Shown: positions 8,381 through 17,142, counted from the first letter of the stretch. The stretch: 64,000 bases of DNA from Peribacillus butanolivorans (GCF_001273755.1 NZ_LGYA01000001.1:866683-930682); one strand, 5' to 3'. Translations and numbers: made by a program. The notes: generated by a model from the sequence alone, not told the origin.

Positions 8381-8899
8381 TTAAGCATGAGCGGGTATAT
8401 TTGATTTTTTTACAATGCCGTTCACAATTGGATAAATGATAACCATCGCAACTGTATTTAGCAGTACGGCAGGAAGGACAACAGCTCCGAATAGTGCAAC
8501 GAAAGGCCCTGGTAGGGAGACGATATAATAAGCCGAACCAAGGAAGGCTGCGCCGGAAATAATTGTTCCTATGGCAGTCAATATACTTACGGTGACAACG
8601 GATGTTGAAAACTTCTTAAGACTGATGAATAAAAGATAAAACAGAAAAGCTGTTACCAACTTGTCTATGATATTTGGAATTTGTCCTCCGGGGAATGTTG
8701 TTGTCATGGCAGAGATAGCTCCAGCAGCCAAGGCTACAATGAATACATTCTTTTTCTCGGGAAACAGTGCAATCGCCAAAAACATCATCAACAGCATCAT
8801 GTCCGGTTTCATTCCTAGGAAGAACCCTGGAACAATAAAATGCAAAGCAGCCCCAATCCCGATTAAAAGGGATATTGACACAAGAGTTTTCGTTTTCAT
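8381..8899 (-). CDS. trpP: tryptophan transporter TrpP
   Basis: Integral membrane tryptophan importer of 172 residues with about five hydrophobic helices, formerly YhaG, related to ECF-transporter substrate subunits. The GMKPDMMLLMMF and PGGQIPNIIDK segments are characteristic. Position between serC and yhaH matches B. subtilis. The ribosome binding site lies inside a row of six (G/U)AG triplets (8903-8930), the arrangement by which TRAP blocks translation of B. subtilis trpP when tryptophan is plentiful. Confidence 0.92.
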   Translation of the reverse strand: MKTKTLVSISLLIGIGAALHFIVPGFFLGMKPDMMLLMMFLAIALFPEKKNVFIVALAAGAISAMTTTFPGGQIPNIIDKLVTAFLFYLLFISLKKFSTSVVTVSILTAIGTIISGAAFLGSAYYIVSLPGPFVALFGAVVLPAVLLNTVAMVIIYPIVNGIVKKSNIPAHA

Positions 8900-8902
8900 T
8901 TA

Positions 8903-8930
8903 CTCATCTCTCCTATTCTCATCTCAACTA
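8903..8930 (-). promoter_or_regulatory. TRAP-type (G/U)AG triplet array over the trpP ribosome binding site
   Basis: Read on the minus strand from 8930 to 8903 the leader is UAG, GAG, GAG, UAG, GAG, GAG, every triplet separated by exactly 2 nt, ending 3 nt before the ATG and covering the Shine-Dalgarno. This is the known recognition pattern of the 11-subunit tryptophan-activated RNA-binding protein. B. subtilis trpP is regulated this way; the exact array here is directly visible, TRAP itself is not in the window. Confidence 0.75.
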
Positions 8931-9029
8931 AAATCTTTTCTTCAACAATGCACTACTGCTTGTTGCAAGAAGTTTAAAATAGTATATCATAAGACCTATT
9001 TTTTTAGAAGTCTTATATTTGCATTGAAA

Positions 9030-10133
9030 CTAGAGGGCTTGTGCTTCTGTTGCTTTATATGATTCTTGAAACTTTTTCATGAAGTCAGCAAGATCTTGGC
9101 AATGGGAAAGCGGTACCGCATTATAAATGGATGCTCTGCAGCCGCCAATAGATCGGTGACCGTTTAGTCCCACAAATCCAGCTTGCTTCGCTTCTTTCAG
9201 GAATTGTTTTTCAGCTTCTTCAGTCGGAAGTGTGAACGTTACATTCATATGTGAACGGCTGTCTGGAAGGGCATGGCCTTTGTAAAAACCATTGCTGTTG
9301 TCGATAGCATCGTAAATGACTTTTGCCTTTTCTCCATTTACTTCGGCAATCTTCTCTACACCGCCCTGTTCTTTGGCCCAATCCAACACAAGTGACAATA
9401 AGTAAATCGCTAATGTTGGCGGTGTGTTATATAATGAGTTATTTTTTGAATGAATAGAATAATTCAGCATGGATGGGATTTTTTCATTATCAGTTATTAA
9501 ATCTTTACGGATGATAACGACGGTAATTCCAGAAGGTCCTAGATTTTTTTGTGCACCAGCATAAATGATTCCGAATTTACTAACATCAATTTTTTTGCTA
9601 AGGATATCACTTGACATATCAGCTACTAGTGGAACGTTACCTGTTTCCGGGAAATGTTTCCATTGCGTTCCGTAAATTGTGTTATTACTTGTAATATGAA
9701 GATATGCCGCATCTTCATTCAATTTGATATCCTCAAGTTTAGGAATGAACGTATATTTTTCATCCTTAGATGAAGCAACGACTGCTGTATTACCAACTTT
9801 TTTGGCTTCCTTTAAAGCTTTTTCCGACCAAGAACCTGTTAGTACAAAATCTGCGCGTTGTCCCTCATTCAAAATGTTCATAGGAATCATAGAGAATTGA
9901 AGACTGGCTCCCCCTTGCAGAAGAAGAACCTCATAATTTTCAGGAATTTCCAAAAGATCTTTTAAGGATTGAATGGCATGGTTATGAATTTTTTCAAATT
10001 CAGCACTTCGATGGCTTAATTCCATGACAGACATACCAGAATTCTCAATATTCAACCATTCGTTTTGAGCTCTTTGTAAAACTTCTAAGGGAAGGGCGGC
10101 TGGCCCAGCGTTAAAATTGCGTGCACGTTTCAA
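9030..10133 (-). CDS. serC: phosphoserine aminotransferase SerC
   Basis: PLP enzyme converting 3-phosphohydroxypyruvate and glutamate to phosphoserine in serine biosynthesis. 367 residues, class V aminotransferase fold. The start RNFNAGPAALP is diagnostic, and the PLP lysine lies in YAGAQKNLGPSG near residue 197. HRSIGGCRASIYNA near the C-terminus binds phosphate. Translation begins at TTG, with AGGAGG 9 nt upstream. Promoter TTGAAT-17-TATAAA lies 45-73 bp upstream. It precedes trpP in the same direction as in B. subtilis. Confidence 0.95.
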   Translation of the reverse strand: MKRARNFNAGPAALPLEVLQRAQNEWLNIENSGMSVMELSHRSAEFEKIHNHAIQSLKDLLEIPENYEVLLLQGGASLQFSMIPMNILNEGQRADFVLTGSWSEKALKEAKKVGNTAVVASSKDEKYTFIPKLEDIKLNEDAAYLHITSNNTIYGTQWKHFPETGNVPLVADMSSDILSKKIDVSKFGIIYAGAQKNLGPSGITVVIIRKDLITDNEKIPSMLNYSIHSKNNSLYNTPPTLAIYLLSLVLDWAKEQGGVEKIAEVNGEKAKVIYDAIDNSNGFYKGHALPDSRSHMNVTFTLPTEEAEKQFLKEAKQAGFVGLNGHRSIGGCRASIYNAVPLSHCQDLADFMKKFQESYKATEAQAL

Positions 10134-10177
10134 TTTTCTTCCTCCTATACAGCTATGTGTTAAAGTATTTTAGTCTA

Positions 10178-10206
10178 TTTATATCCTACCAGAAAACTAA
10201 ATTCAA
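10178..10206 (-). promoter_or_regulatory. sigma-A promoter of serC
   Basis: On the minus strand TTGAAT (10206-10201), 17-bp spacer, TATAAA (10183-10178), with the serC start codon 45 bp downstream. Confidence 0.6.
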
Positions 10207-10274
10207 TAGGAGGAAAATTTAGAATTTTAGATGGATAATCATTTTGATTTAGGGAGGAATAGAAGAGGAGGAAA

Positions 10275-10310
10275 TAAATAGGTCCTTCACTGTGAGTGAG
10301 GACCTATTTA
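10275..10310. terminator. hairpin terminator downstream of hit
   Basis: TAAATAGGTCC (10275-10285) pairs exactly with GGACCTATTTA (10300-10310); inner bases extend the stem. It lies between hit and serC, both on the minus strand, and probably separates their transcripts. Confidence 0.6.
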
Positions 10311-10426
10311 GGGTATATAATTTGTCACGTTATAACTGAACTAATTAGAGGTAGTATTGAACGTAAGTTGTAATCTTCTAAACATTTTGGGAGATAGACA
10401 ATAACCCTTTACTGGTAGCGGGAGTT

Positions 10427-10849
10427 TCACTTAATATGCTGTGCAATAGAGTCGGCTATTTGTTTCAGGTCATCGGGTGTATAGTCACGTGTATGTGTTT
10501 TCCAAACTGCCCCAAAGCCGTCATTTTCTCCATGTCGTGGAATTAAGTGCATATGAAAATGGAAGACGGACTGTCCGGCTGCTTCCCCGTTATTATTTAA
10601 AAGATTCAGGCCGACAGGTTGGAATTCTTGTTTCATGGCACGGGCAATTTCCGGCACGACTTCAAATAGATTTTTGGCGATTTCCGGTGTTAACTCGTAA
10701 AGGTTTTCCTTATGTACTTTAGGAATCACCAAAGTATGGCCTTTTGTTACTTGACTGATATCAAGAAAAGCTAGCACATGTTCATTTTCAAAAACTTTCG
10801 TACTTGGAATTTCACCATCGATTATTTTGCAGAAAATGCAATCACTCAT
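10427..10849 (-). CDS. hit: HIT family nucleotide hydrolase
   Basis: A 140-residue histidine-triad protein, soluble and cytoplasmic. N-terminal Zn-type cysteines CIFCKI (residues 4-9) and the catalytic triad HFHMHLIPR near residue 97 are present. Family enzymes cleave nucleotide phosphoramidates, AMP-lysine being the usual model substrate. Location between serC and ecsA (divergent) is the conserved Bacillus arrangement. AGGGGCG lies before the ATG. Confidence 0.93.
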   Translation of the reverse strand: MSDCIFCKIIDGEIPSTKVFENEHVLAFLDISQVTKGHTLVIPKVHKENLYELTPEIAKNLFEVVPEIARAMKQEFQPVGLNLLNNNGEAAGQSVFHFHMHLIPRHGENDGFGAVWKTHTRDYTPDDLKQIADSIAQHIK

Positions 10850-10933
10850 TAAAAACGCCCCTTTAAAAAAAATTAATGTATTTGGTTAATCGTACCATAG
10901 CTTGATTCCCTGAGAAAAGAAAAAACCATAAAA

Positions 10934-10962
10934 ACAGGATGCAACGGAAAGTTGCACCCTGT
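10934..10962. terminator. imperfect hairpin in the hit-ecsA intergenic region
   Basis: ACAGG and TGCAAC pair with GTTGCA and CCTGT around a short loop, with one unpaired base on each arm. It is followed by TCTTGTTT. It lies between divergent genes, so it is either a leader attenuator-like hairpin or a terminator of a short unseen RNA. Confidence 0.4.
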
Positions 10963-11220
10963 CTTGTTTGAAAAAGGGGGTTTTGCTTCAATTCGCATTA
11001 GCATAAATTCTCTGCGACAAACACCTCATCTACAGTAAAGTAAAATACGGTTATCTGATTAGAGATTTTCCATTCAAAGCAACCATCTCCTATATCTTTA
11101 AAGTTTCATCAACTTTCAAAGCATAAATGATAATTATTGAATGATTTTTCTGCTTTGTGCAAGCGAACCATCTCCTTGCTCGATACGATTTTTTATGAAG
11201 CTTCTGGTTTAATTCAGTTT

Positions 11221-11340
11221 ATACGTCTTTAACTGACACCTCATTTACAATATGATGTGAATCATTTGTAATAAAACGTTTGGGCATTTCAGTGTAATAC
11301 GTCTTTAACTGACACCTCATTTACAATATGATGTGAATCA
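11221..11340. repeat. 44-bp exact direct repeat upstream of ecsA
   Basis: The 44 bases at 11221-11264 recur exactly at 11297-11340, 76 bp apart; similarity extends about 12 bases further upstream (ATTCAGTTTATAC versus ATTTCAGTGTAATAC). A looser relative (ACACCTCATCTACA) lies near 11023. No coding frame runs through it. The 655-bp hit-ecsA interval otherwise holds only promoter-type AT-rich sequence. Confidence 0.85.
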
Positions 11341-11504
11341 CACGTAATGACTAACCCCTTCTTCCTTAATTATGATCGCCATTAAGTAGAAAAAATATAA
11401 TTGGTTATTTGTGGAAATTTATTTCCGGGGACACTCGACTATATAAAAGCAGAAGAATTTGATAAAATGGAAATAAGAACCTCTATATAGAAAGGATCGT
11501 TTAT

Positions 11505-12248
11505 ATGTCCTTATTGGAAATTAAGCAACTAGTCGGGGGATACACGAAAACGCCCGTTTTAAAAGGAATAAGTTTTGACATTCAACCCAATGAGCTAGTT
11601 GGATTAATCGGGCTTAACGGGGCTGGGAAAAGTACAACAATTAAACATATTATCGGACTCATGGAACCGAAAGGCGGAAGTGTCTCGATTCATGGAAAAA
11701 CACTTGCACAGGATCCGGATACATATCGAAAACAATTCTCTTACGTACCAGAAACTCCTATCTTGTATGATGAGCTGACACTTGAGGAGCATTTAAAGTT
11801 GACGGCCATGGCGCATGATTTGGAAGAAGCGACATATAAAGAAAGGATGAATGTCCTTTTAAAGGAATTCCATATGGAAAAGAGACTGAAATGGTTTCCG
11901 GCTCACTTTTCAAAAGGGATGAAACAAAAGGTCATGATCATGTGTGCCTTTTTAATACAGCCATCTTTATATATTGTTGACGAACCTTTTGTAGGTCTTG
12001 ATCCGCTAGGTATTCAATCGTTGCTTGATTTAATGAGGAAAATGAAAGAGAGTGGAGCCGGGATCTTAATGTCCACTCATATTCTGGCAACGGCTGAGAG
12101 GTATTGTGATTCTTTCATCATTCTACACAATGGAGAAATTAGGGCAAAAGGTAATCTAGAGCAACTTCGCGAACAATTCTCCATGCCAGGGGCAACACTT
12201 GACGATTTGTATATCCAATTAACGAAAGAAGAAATTGGTCATGAATAG
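11505..12248 (+). CDS. ecsA: ABC transporter ATPase EcsA
   Basis: Cytoplasmic ATPase of the Ecs transporter, needed in B. subtilis for normal protein secretion, competence and intramembrane protease RasP activity. 247 residues: Walker A GLNGAGKST near 38, signature FSKGMKQK near 136, Walker B LYIVDEPFVGLDP near 157 and switch STHIL. GAAAGGATCG precedes the ATG. The stop codon overlaps the ecsB start (ATGAATAG). The exported substrate remains uncertain even in the model organism. Confidence 0.95.
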   Translation: MSLLEIKQLVGGYTKTPVLKGISFDIQPNELVGLIGLNGAGKSTTIKHIIGLMEPKGGSVSIHGKTLAQDPDTYRKQFSYVPETPILYDELTLEEHLKLTAMAHDLEEATYKERMNVLLKEFHMEKRLKWFPAHFSKGMKQKVMIMCAFLIQPSLYIVDEPFVGLDPLGIQSLLDLMRKMKESGAGILMSTHILATAERYCDSFIILHNGEIRAKGNLEQLREQFSMPGATLDDLYIQLTKEEIGHE

Positions 12249-13449
12249 TCAAAATCTCTGGACGGAAAGATATTTAGGCTACATAAAGGAAATGCAAAAA
12301 TATTTGCGCTATATTTTTAACGGCCATCTTGTCTTTGTAATGGTATTGGCATTTGGTGGTTTGGCTTATTATTACAGTGACTGGGTTAGAACATTAGACA
12401 GTAACTTCCCGGCTGAATTGATTATGGCCTTTGTTTTAGCAATCATTGTAACCAGAAGCCCAATAAATACATTTTTAAAAGAACCAGATACAGTGTTTTT
12501 GCTTCCGCTTGAAACTAAATTGAAAAGCTATTTCAAAAATTCTCTTTTATTAAGTTGGGTTATGCAAGGCTTTATCCTGCTGATTGTCTTTACTGCATTT
12601 ATACCGATGTATGCGAAGGTTACGGGTGCAAGCGGTGCAGACTTTGGGGTCATTCTTGTTGTTTTGTTGATAATTAAATATTTAAATTTAATTATGCGTT
12701 GGCAAGTGTTGAAATATCAGGATGCATCAGTGAGCCATTGGGACTCCTATATCCGATTTTTACTTAATGGAGTGCTGCTCTATTTTGTTTGCTCAAAAGC
12801 CAATATTCTATTTGTACTTATAACCATCATATTATTGGTAGGACTATATAGGTATTACCGTAGTGCAACTAGGGGCTTTGTACTGAAGTGGGAGCGGCTT
12901 GTTGATCTTGAAAACAAAAGAATGACTTCCTTTTACAAGATCGCGAATATGTTTACTGATGTTCCTCATTTGAGAGGGAAGGTTGCAAGAAGGAAATGGA
13001 TGGACTGGCTGTTAGACTTCATACCGTATGGTAAGAAATCAACGTATAATTATCTTTATGCCCGAACATTACTGCGTTCCAATGATTATGTTGGACTTTG
13101 CCTGCGATTAACGGTAATTGGCTCAGTTGTTTTGGCTGTTTTTACAAACATATGGGCACATTTGATTGTCTCCTTTATTTTCCTATTTATGACAGCTCTC
13201 CAACTTCTGCCGGTTTGGAAGGCACATGAATGGAAAGTATGGGTGTCACTGTATCCTTTGCCAGCAAAAATGAGAGAAGTCGCAGTAATAAAGCTTATTT
13301 CTTATTTCCTATTATTTGAGGACCTTGTCTTCAGTATAGTCCTGCTTATAAAAGGGGAATGGATGTCTGCTTTAGCTGCTTTGGCGATGGGGCTTGTTTT
13401 CCTGTTGGGCTTTAAAAATTATGCAATAAAGAAAATTAAAAACTTTTAA
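12241..13449 (+). CDS. ecsB: ABC transporter permease EcsB
   Basis: Membrane subunit partnering EcsA: 402 residues with paired hydrophobic segments near residues 22-65, 100-145, 170-205, 285-325 and 355-398. I start at ATG 12241, which overlaps the ecsA stop by 8 bp and has no strong ribosome site of its own, indicating translational coupling. An in-frame TTG two codons earlier is possible. A strong terminator follows directly, so ecsC is likely transcribed separately. Confidence 0.93.
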   Translation: MNSQNLWTERYLGYIKEMQKYLRYIFNGHLVFVMVLAFGGLAYYYSDWVRTLDSNFPAELIMAFVLAIIVTRSPINTFLKEPDTVFLLPLETKLKSYFKNSLLLSWVMQGFILLIVFTAFIPMYAKVTGASGADFGVILVVLLIIKYLNLIMRWQVLKYQDASVSHWDSYIRFLLNGVLLYFVCSKANILFVLITIILLVGLYRYYRSATRGFVLKWERLVDLENKRMTSFYKIANMFTDVPHLRGKVARRKWMDWLLDFIPYGKKSTYNYLYARTLLRSNDYVGLCLRLTVIGSVVLAVFTNIWAHLIVSFIFLFMTALQLLPVWKAHEWKVWVSLYPLPAKMREVAVIKLISYFLLFEDLVFSIVLLIKGEWMSALAALAMGLVFLLGFKNYAIKKIKNF

Positions 13450-13491
13450 AGATGAAGCTGATTTTTCAAAAGAAAAATCAGCTTCATCTTT
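13448..13491 (+). terminator. Rho-independent terminator after ecsB
   Basis: Perfect 20-bp stem (13448-13467 with 13472-13491), 4-nt A loop, beginning one base before the ecsB stop codon ends. The distal arm runs into the target duplication of the adjacent MITE-like element, so the original T-run is interrupted. Confidence 0.8.
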
Positions 13492-13670
13492 TAAAAAGGC
13501 TCTGTTAAACGATAGTAAGTTTTTCTTTCACAATCGTGGCAGAAATGTTGAAGTACAACATAAAATTACTCTGAACGGGTGCTTTAGTTCCTTAAGGTAT
13601 TTCCAAAAAGACCGGTAACGGCCCTTTTTAATTTAAAATCAACATGTTTGTTTAACTGAGCCTTTAAAAA
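13490..13670. mobile_element. MITE-like insertion between ecsB and ecsC
   Basis: A 165-bp element (13498-13662) with imperfect 13-bp terminal inverted repeats GGCTCTGTTAAAC and GTTTAACTGAGCC (12/13 complementary). It is flanked by a perfect 8-bp direct repeat TTTAAAAA (13490-13497 and 13663-13670). No transposase frame fits inside. An 8-bp duplication and GGCTCTGTT-type end recall IS6- or IS1595-family elements, so it is probably a non-autonomous derivative mobilised in trans. The family assignment is inference. Confidence 0.7.
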
Positions 13671-13729
13671 AGAAAATTGAAACTAAAAGCCATTTCAGGA
13701 GTATATACATAAATAGTGGGGGTGGGGAA

Positions 13730-14434
13730 ATGAATGCATACGAACAAACGGCACTTTCTGAACTTGTTTCATGGAAAAAGAAAATTGCTAAGAAATCGGG
13801 CATGCTTGAGCGCATGTCCAAAAAGGCTCAAATAAAAGTGAACAGTTATATTCCAAACCGAGTGCATAAAGTAATTGCTGATAGCATTAAAAGTATGGTA
13901 GATGCCGTATTATCAGGGTCTAAATATATGTCAAAAGAAAAAAATGTGATGCTGCTATCTTTACAACAAAAGGAAGAATGGGTTGCGGAAACTATAGCGG
14001 CCTATCGAAAAACAGCTGTTATTGAAGGTGTTGGAACAGGAGCAGCCGGTCTTTTAATAGGGTTGGCTGATTTTCCTCTCCTTTTAAGCATTAAGATGAA
14101 GTTATTATTTGAAATATCACGTTTGTATGGTTTTGACCCAAACAAGTATGAGGAACGCCTTTTTATTCTTCATATTTTTCAGCTGGCTTTTTCAAGCGAG
14201 GAAAAAAAGATGGAAACATTACGGTTTATAGAAGAATGGGATTCAGAGAATGTGCACGAAATCAACTGGCAGGAATTTCAACAGGAATATCGCGATCACA
14301 TAGATGTAATCAAAATGTTTCAGCTGGTACCAGGATTTGGGGCTGCTGTTGGTGCGTATGCTAATCATCATTTGCTTGAACACCTTGGCGAAACAGCAAT
14401 TAATTGTTACCGAGTTAGACTTCTAACTAAATAA
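13730..14434 (+). CDS. ecsC: EcsC family protein
   Basis: 234 residues, the third gene of the ecs locus. A Gly-rich hydrophobic segment (about 102-125, GVGTGAAGLLIGLADFPLLL) lies amid amphipathic helices; FQLVPGFGAAVGAYANHHLL near 195 is typical of the family. Role unknown; EcsC is dispensable for Ecs function in B. subtilis. GGGGGTGGGG precedes the ATG. The MITE and the ecsB terminator now lie between it and ecsAB, so it needs its own promoter, possibly inside or beyond the insertion. Confidence 0.88.
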   Translation: MNAYEQTALSELVSWKKKIAKKSGMLERMSKKAQIKVNSYIPNRVHKVIADSIKSMVDAVLSGSKYMSKEKNVMLLSLQQKEEWVAETIAAYRKTAVIEGVGTGAAGLLIGLADFPLLLSIKMKLLFEISRLYGFDPNKYEERLFILHIFQLAFSSEEKKMETLRFIEEWDSENVHEINWQEFQQEYRDHIDVIKMFQLVPGFGAAVGAYANHHLLEHLGETAINCYRVRLLTK

Positions 14435-14462
14435 AGGGACGGGGATAACCCGTCCCTATCTT
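14435..14462. terminator. terminator between ecsC and yhaA
   Basis: AGGGACGGG and CCCGTCCCT flank a 5-nt loop immediately after the ecsC stop, with TATCTTTATT following. It also suits the convergent yhaA. Confidence 0.7.
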
Positions 14463-14478
14463 TATTTGTAATAAATAT

Positions 14479-15675
14479 TCATTCACCCTGAGTAGATGAA
14501 TATTTATTATGATATGTAACCGCTGCAGTGCCTAATGTCTTGGCGGCAATGAGCATCGCCTTTTCATCGATGTCAAACAAAGGATGGTGATGAGGATAGG
14601 TATGTACATCATTTTTGGGTTTGGCTCCTGTAAAGAAGAATGTACCTCTCACTTTTTGTAAATAATAAGAAAAATCTTCTCCTGTCATATCTGGGTCAAT
14701 TTCCTCTGCAACTAGAACTTCTTTGACCGATTTGGTGCATTCGATAAGAAATTTTGTTTCCTCATTATGGGGGATAACAGCTGGATAACCTTGAAAATAT
14801 TTATAGTCATAGGTGCAATCGGCAGCTAAACAAGTTCCTTTGACAACCCGCTCTATTTCTTCGCTTATAAATGAGCGGAGGTCTTCCTTGAAAGTGCGGA
14901 CGGTCCCCACAATTTTAGCTTTATCTGCAATGACGTTAAAGGCATTATCGGCCACGAAGGAACCAATGGTGATAACTGCAGAATCTAATGGGTTAAGACG
15001 CCGACTTACGATTTGTTGTAATGCGACCACTAGCTGTGAACCTACAACAATCGCATCACGGGTTTTGTGTGGTTGGGCTCCGTGTCCTCCTTGCCCTTGA
15101 ATCAGGATTTCGAATCGATCAGCAGCAGCCATTATTGGCCCTAAAGTGTATTGAACCGTTCCTGTAGGAGCCGTAGCCCATAAATGGGTGCCAAAAATTA
15201 CATCCACGCCATCAAGGCAGCCAGCATCAATCATTGGTTTAGCGCCCCCTGGAGCATATTCTTCCGCATGCTGATGAATAAAAATATACTGACCTTCGAG
15301 CTCATCTTTCAGTTCATGAAGGTTTTTTGCAAGGACTAGAAGAGTCGCCGTATGGCCATCGTGACCGCATGCATGCATGACCCCTGGAACAGTAGACCTA
15401 TAGGATACTTCTTTTTCATCTTGAATAGGTAAGGCATCGAAATCAGCGCGCAATGCCACTGTTTTACCAGGTTTACTGCCGGTAATCTTTGCAACTACGC
15501 CATTACCTCCCACATTTGATTGACAGTCGATACCTAGATTTTGATAATAATCAGAAATAAAGGCTGCAGTTTTGGTTTCTTGAAAAGAAAGCTCTGGATG
15601 TTGATGAAGATATCGCCTAATGGAAACCATTTCTTCATAAGACCCTTCTAAAAGAGCGTGTAATTGGTGTATCAT
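14479..15675 (-). CDS. yhaA: M20 family amidohydrolase YhaA
   Basis: Metal-dependent hydrolase of N-acyl amino acids or peptides (M20D, IAA/hippurate-hydrolase type). 398 residues: metal motif MHACGHDGHTA near 104, HQHAEEYAPGGA near 137, dimerisation domain about 190-305 with GGHGAQPHKTRDA, and a late histidine in YPHHHPLFD near 370. AGGAGGTG precedes the ATG at ideal spacing. It is convergent with ecsC, as in B. subtilis. The natural substrate cannot be read from sequence. Confidence 0.9.
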   Translation of the reverse strand: MIHQLHALLEGSYEEMVSIRRYLHQHPELSFQETKTAAFISDYYQNLGIDCQSNVGGNGVVAKITGSKPGKTVALRADFDALPIQDEKEVSYRSTVPGVMHACGHDGHTATLLVLAKNLHELKDELEGQYIFIHQHAEEYAPGGAKPMIDAGCLDGVDVIFGTHLWATAPTGTVQYTLGPIMAAADRFEILIQGQGGHGAQPHKTRDAIVVGSQLVVALQQIVSRRLNPLDSAVITIGSFVADNAFNVIADKAKIVGTVRTFKEDLRSFISEEIERVVKGTCLAADCTYDYKYFQGYPAVIPHNEETKFLIECTKSVKEVLVAEEIDPDMTGEDFSYYLQKVRGTFFFTGAKPKNDVHTYPHHHPLFDIDEKAMLIAAKTLGTAAVTYHNKYSSTQGE

Positions 15676-15768
15676 TATGCACCTCCTAAATGATTGTTAA
15701 TTGTAAATAGTATATCATAATCTGAATAATCAAAAGTATTATAAAACCACTCCGAGGAGAGTTATATC

Positions 15769-16392
15769 ATGATTAAATATGCAAGGATTACCGTAATTTT
15801 GCTTTGCATGATCATATTCATTTTTTTGATGAATGAAGTTCAAAATGGGAAGGTTCTAGCGTTTGATGAATTTATTTTGGACCATTTAACCGTGGTGGAG
15901 AATACATATTTGTTTACATTTTTTAAATCGATTACATATTTCGGCAGTTCAATATTTATTGGCTTTGGAAGTTTACTTTTTATCCTTTATTTATGGATGA
16001 AAAAGAAGGATTATTTGGCTATAGCCGTTTTCTCGATTGGAGTGGCTGGAGGGGACTTGTTGAAGCGAGGGATAAAAAACCTTATTCAAAGAGAAAGACC
16101 GGAAAATCATTTGGTCAAGGCAGCTGGCTTCAGTTTTCCAAGTGGCCACTCCATGGTGGGCCTTATTTTTTTCAGTATGATTGCTTACTTTATAATAAAA
16201 GAAGTCAAATCGAAAACGTTGAAATGGGGAGTAGGAATTAGTTTCATTCTTCTAGTACTCGTCATAGGAATCAGCAGGATTGCCCTGAAAGTACATTTTC
16301 CCACGGATGTCCTAGCTGGTTTTGTGCTTGGTGTTGGATATAGTTTAACGTGTCTGTGTTTGTATCAGTGGCTGGAACGGAGAGTAATATGA
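15769..16392 (+). CDS. PAP2 family phosphatase
   Basis: A 207-residue integral membrane lipid phosphatase. The three PAP2 motifs are visible: K-x6-RP as KNLIQRERP near 103, PSGH as FPSGHSM near 124, and SR-x5-H-x3-D as SRIALKVHFPTD near 171. The catalytic histidines face the outside in this family; likely substrates are undecaprenyl-, phosphatidylglycerol- or other lipid phosphates. About six membrane helices. GAGGAGAG precedes the ATG. Confidence 0.9.
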   Translation: MIKYARITVILLCMIIFIFLMNEVQNGKVLAFDEFILDHLTVVENTYLFTFFKSITYFGSSIFIGFGSLLFILYLWMKKKDYLAIAVFSIGVAGGDLLKRGIKNLIQRERPENHLVKAAGFSFPSGHSMVGLIFFSMIAYFIIKEVKSKTLKWGVGISFILLVLVIGISRIALKVHFPTDVLAGFVLGVGYSLTCLCLYQWLERRVI

Positions 16393-16568
16393 AACATTGA
16401 TATACAGGTGCGATATTTGTAACTAACAAAATCATTTCCCCGGAAATAAAGAAGAAATTTGTCGTATTTCATAGGAATTAATACACTCAAATCCTCATGT
16501 CAGTATCATTTTGGAAGACCGCAAGCAGCAAATCCAAATCTAACAATTCGGATTTGAAAGATAAAAAG

Positions 16569-16600
16569 GCCCATCCTCTTAAGGATGGGCATTTTGTTTT
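16569..16600. terminator. Rho-independent terminator
   Basis: GCCCATCCT (16569-16577) pairs with AGGATGGGC (16582-16590), followed by ATTTTGTTTTT. It is about 180 bp after the PAP2 gene and 30 bp beyond the hmoB stop on the other strand. Confidence 0.7.
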
Positions 16601-16626
16601 TGATGCGGGGTTGCGACAAGAATACC

Positions 16627-17142
16627 TTATTCTTCAGAATCCTTCATCAAAGTATATTGCGTCACATACGCTTCCCCCGAGAACATCTTCTGGCTGGAAT
16701 TCGTTACAGGAGGCTTAGAATCGCCATTATGCGCTTTTTCAAAAGAACTAGATTTTTTCCAATTCAAAAAGTCCGCTTGCTTTTCCCATATAGTTAAGAT
16801 GACATAAGTTTCTGAATTGGTTGGTCGCAGGACACGAAGGGCGACAAATCCAGGTTCTTTTTCAATGAAGCCTGCTCTGTTTTTAAAACGGTGTTCAAAT
16901 ACCGGACGTCCTTCTTCACTGACAGGGATATTGTTCATAACCACATATCCATGATCTTGAAGGTCACCCTTTCCATCCACTACTTCAAATTTACGTGGTG
17001 AGCTAAAAATTGTTTTTCCTGGTGTTTCATGCAAAAGCACTGCAGTTTCAGAATTTTGCATAAGTAATATTTTTTCATTCGGGTGCTTATCTTTTTTGAT
17101 TTTTAAAAAATCGTATGTGCCTGATGTAATGAACACATTCAT
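16627..17142 (-). CDS. hmoB: heme-degrading monooxygenase HmoB
   Basis: A 171-residue cytoplasmic protein with a C-terminal ABM-type ferredoxin-like domain (about residues 65-160) containing FKNRAGFIEKEPGF and VILTIWEKQADFLNWKKS, as in B. subtilis HmoB (YhgC), which opens heme and releases iron. The N-terminal half is an extra HmoB-specific domain. I start at ATG 17142, 8 nt after GGAGGGG; an in-frame TTG five codons earlier overlaps that site. It is divergent from hemE, the conserved arrangement. Confidence 0.88.
   Translation of the reverse strand: MNVFITSGTYDFLKIKKDKHPNEKILLMQNSETAVLLHETPGKTIFSSPRKFEVVDGKGDLQDHGYVVMNNIPVSEEGRPVFEHRFKNRAGFIEKEPGFVALRVLRPTNSETYVILTIWEKQADFLNWKKSSSFEKAHNGDSKPPVTNSSQKMFSGEAYVTQYTLMKDSEE

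Noticed and set aside
16497..16718. 73-codon + strand frame over the hmoB 3' end
   Set aside because: Shadow of hmoB running through a terminator hairpin.
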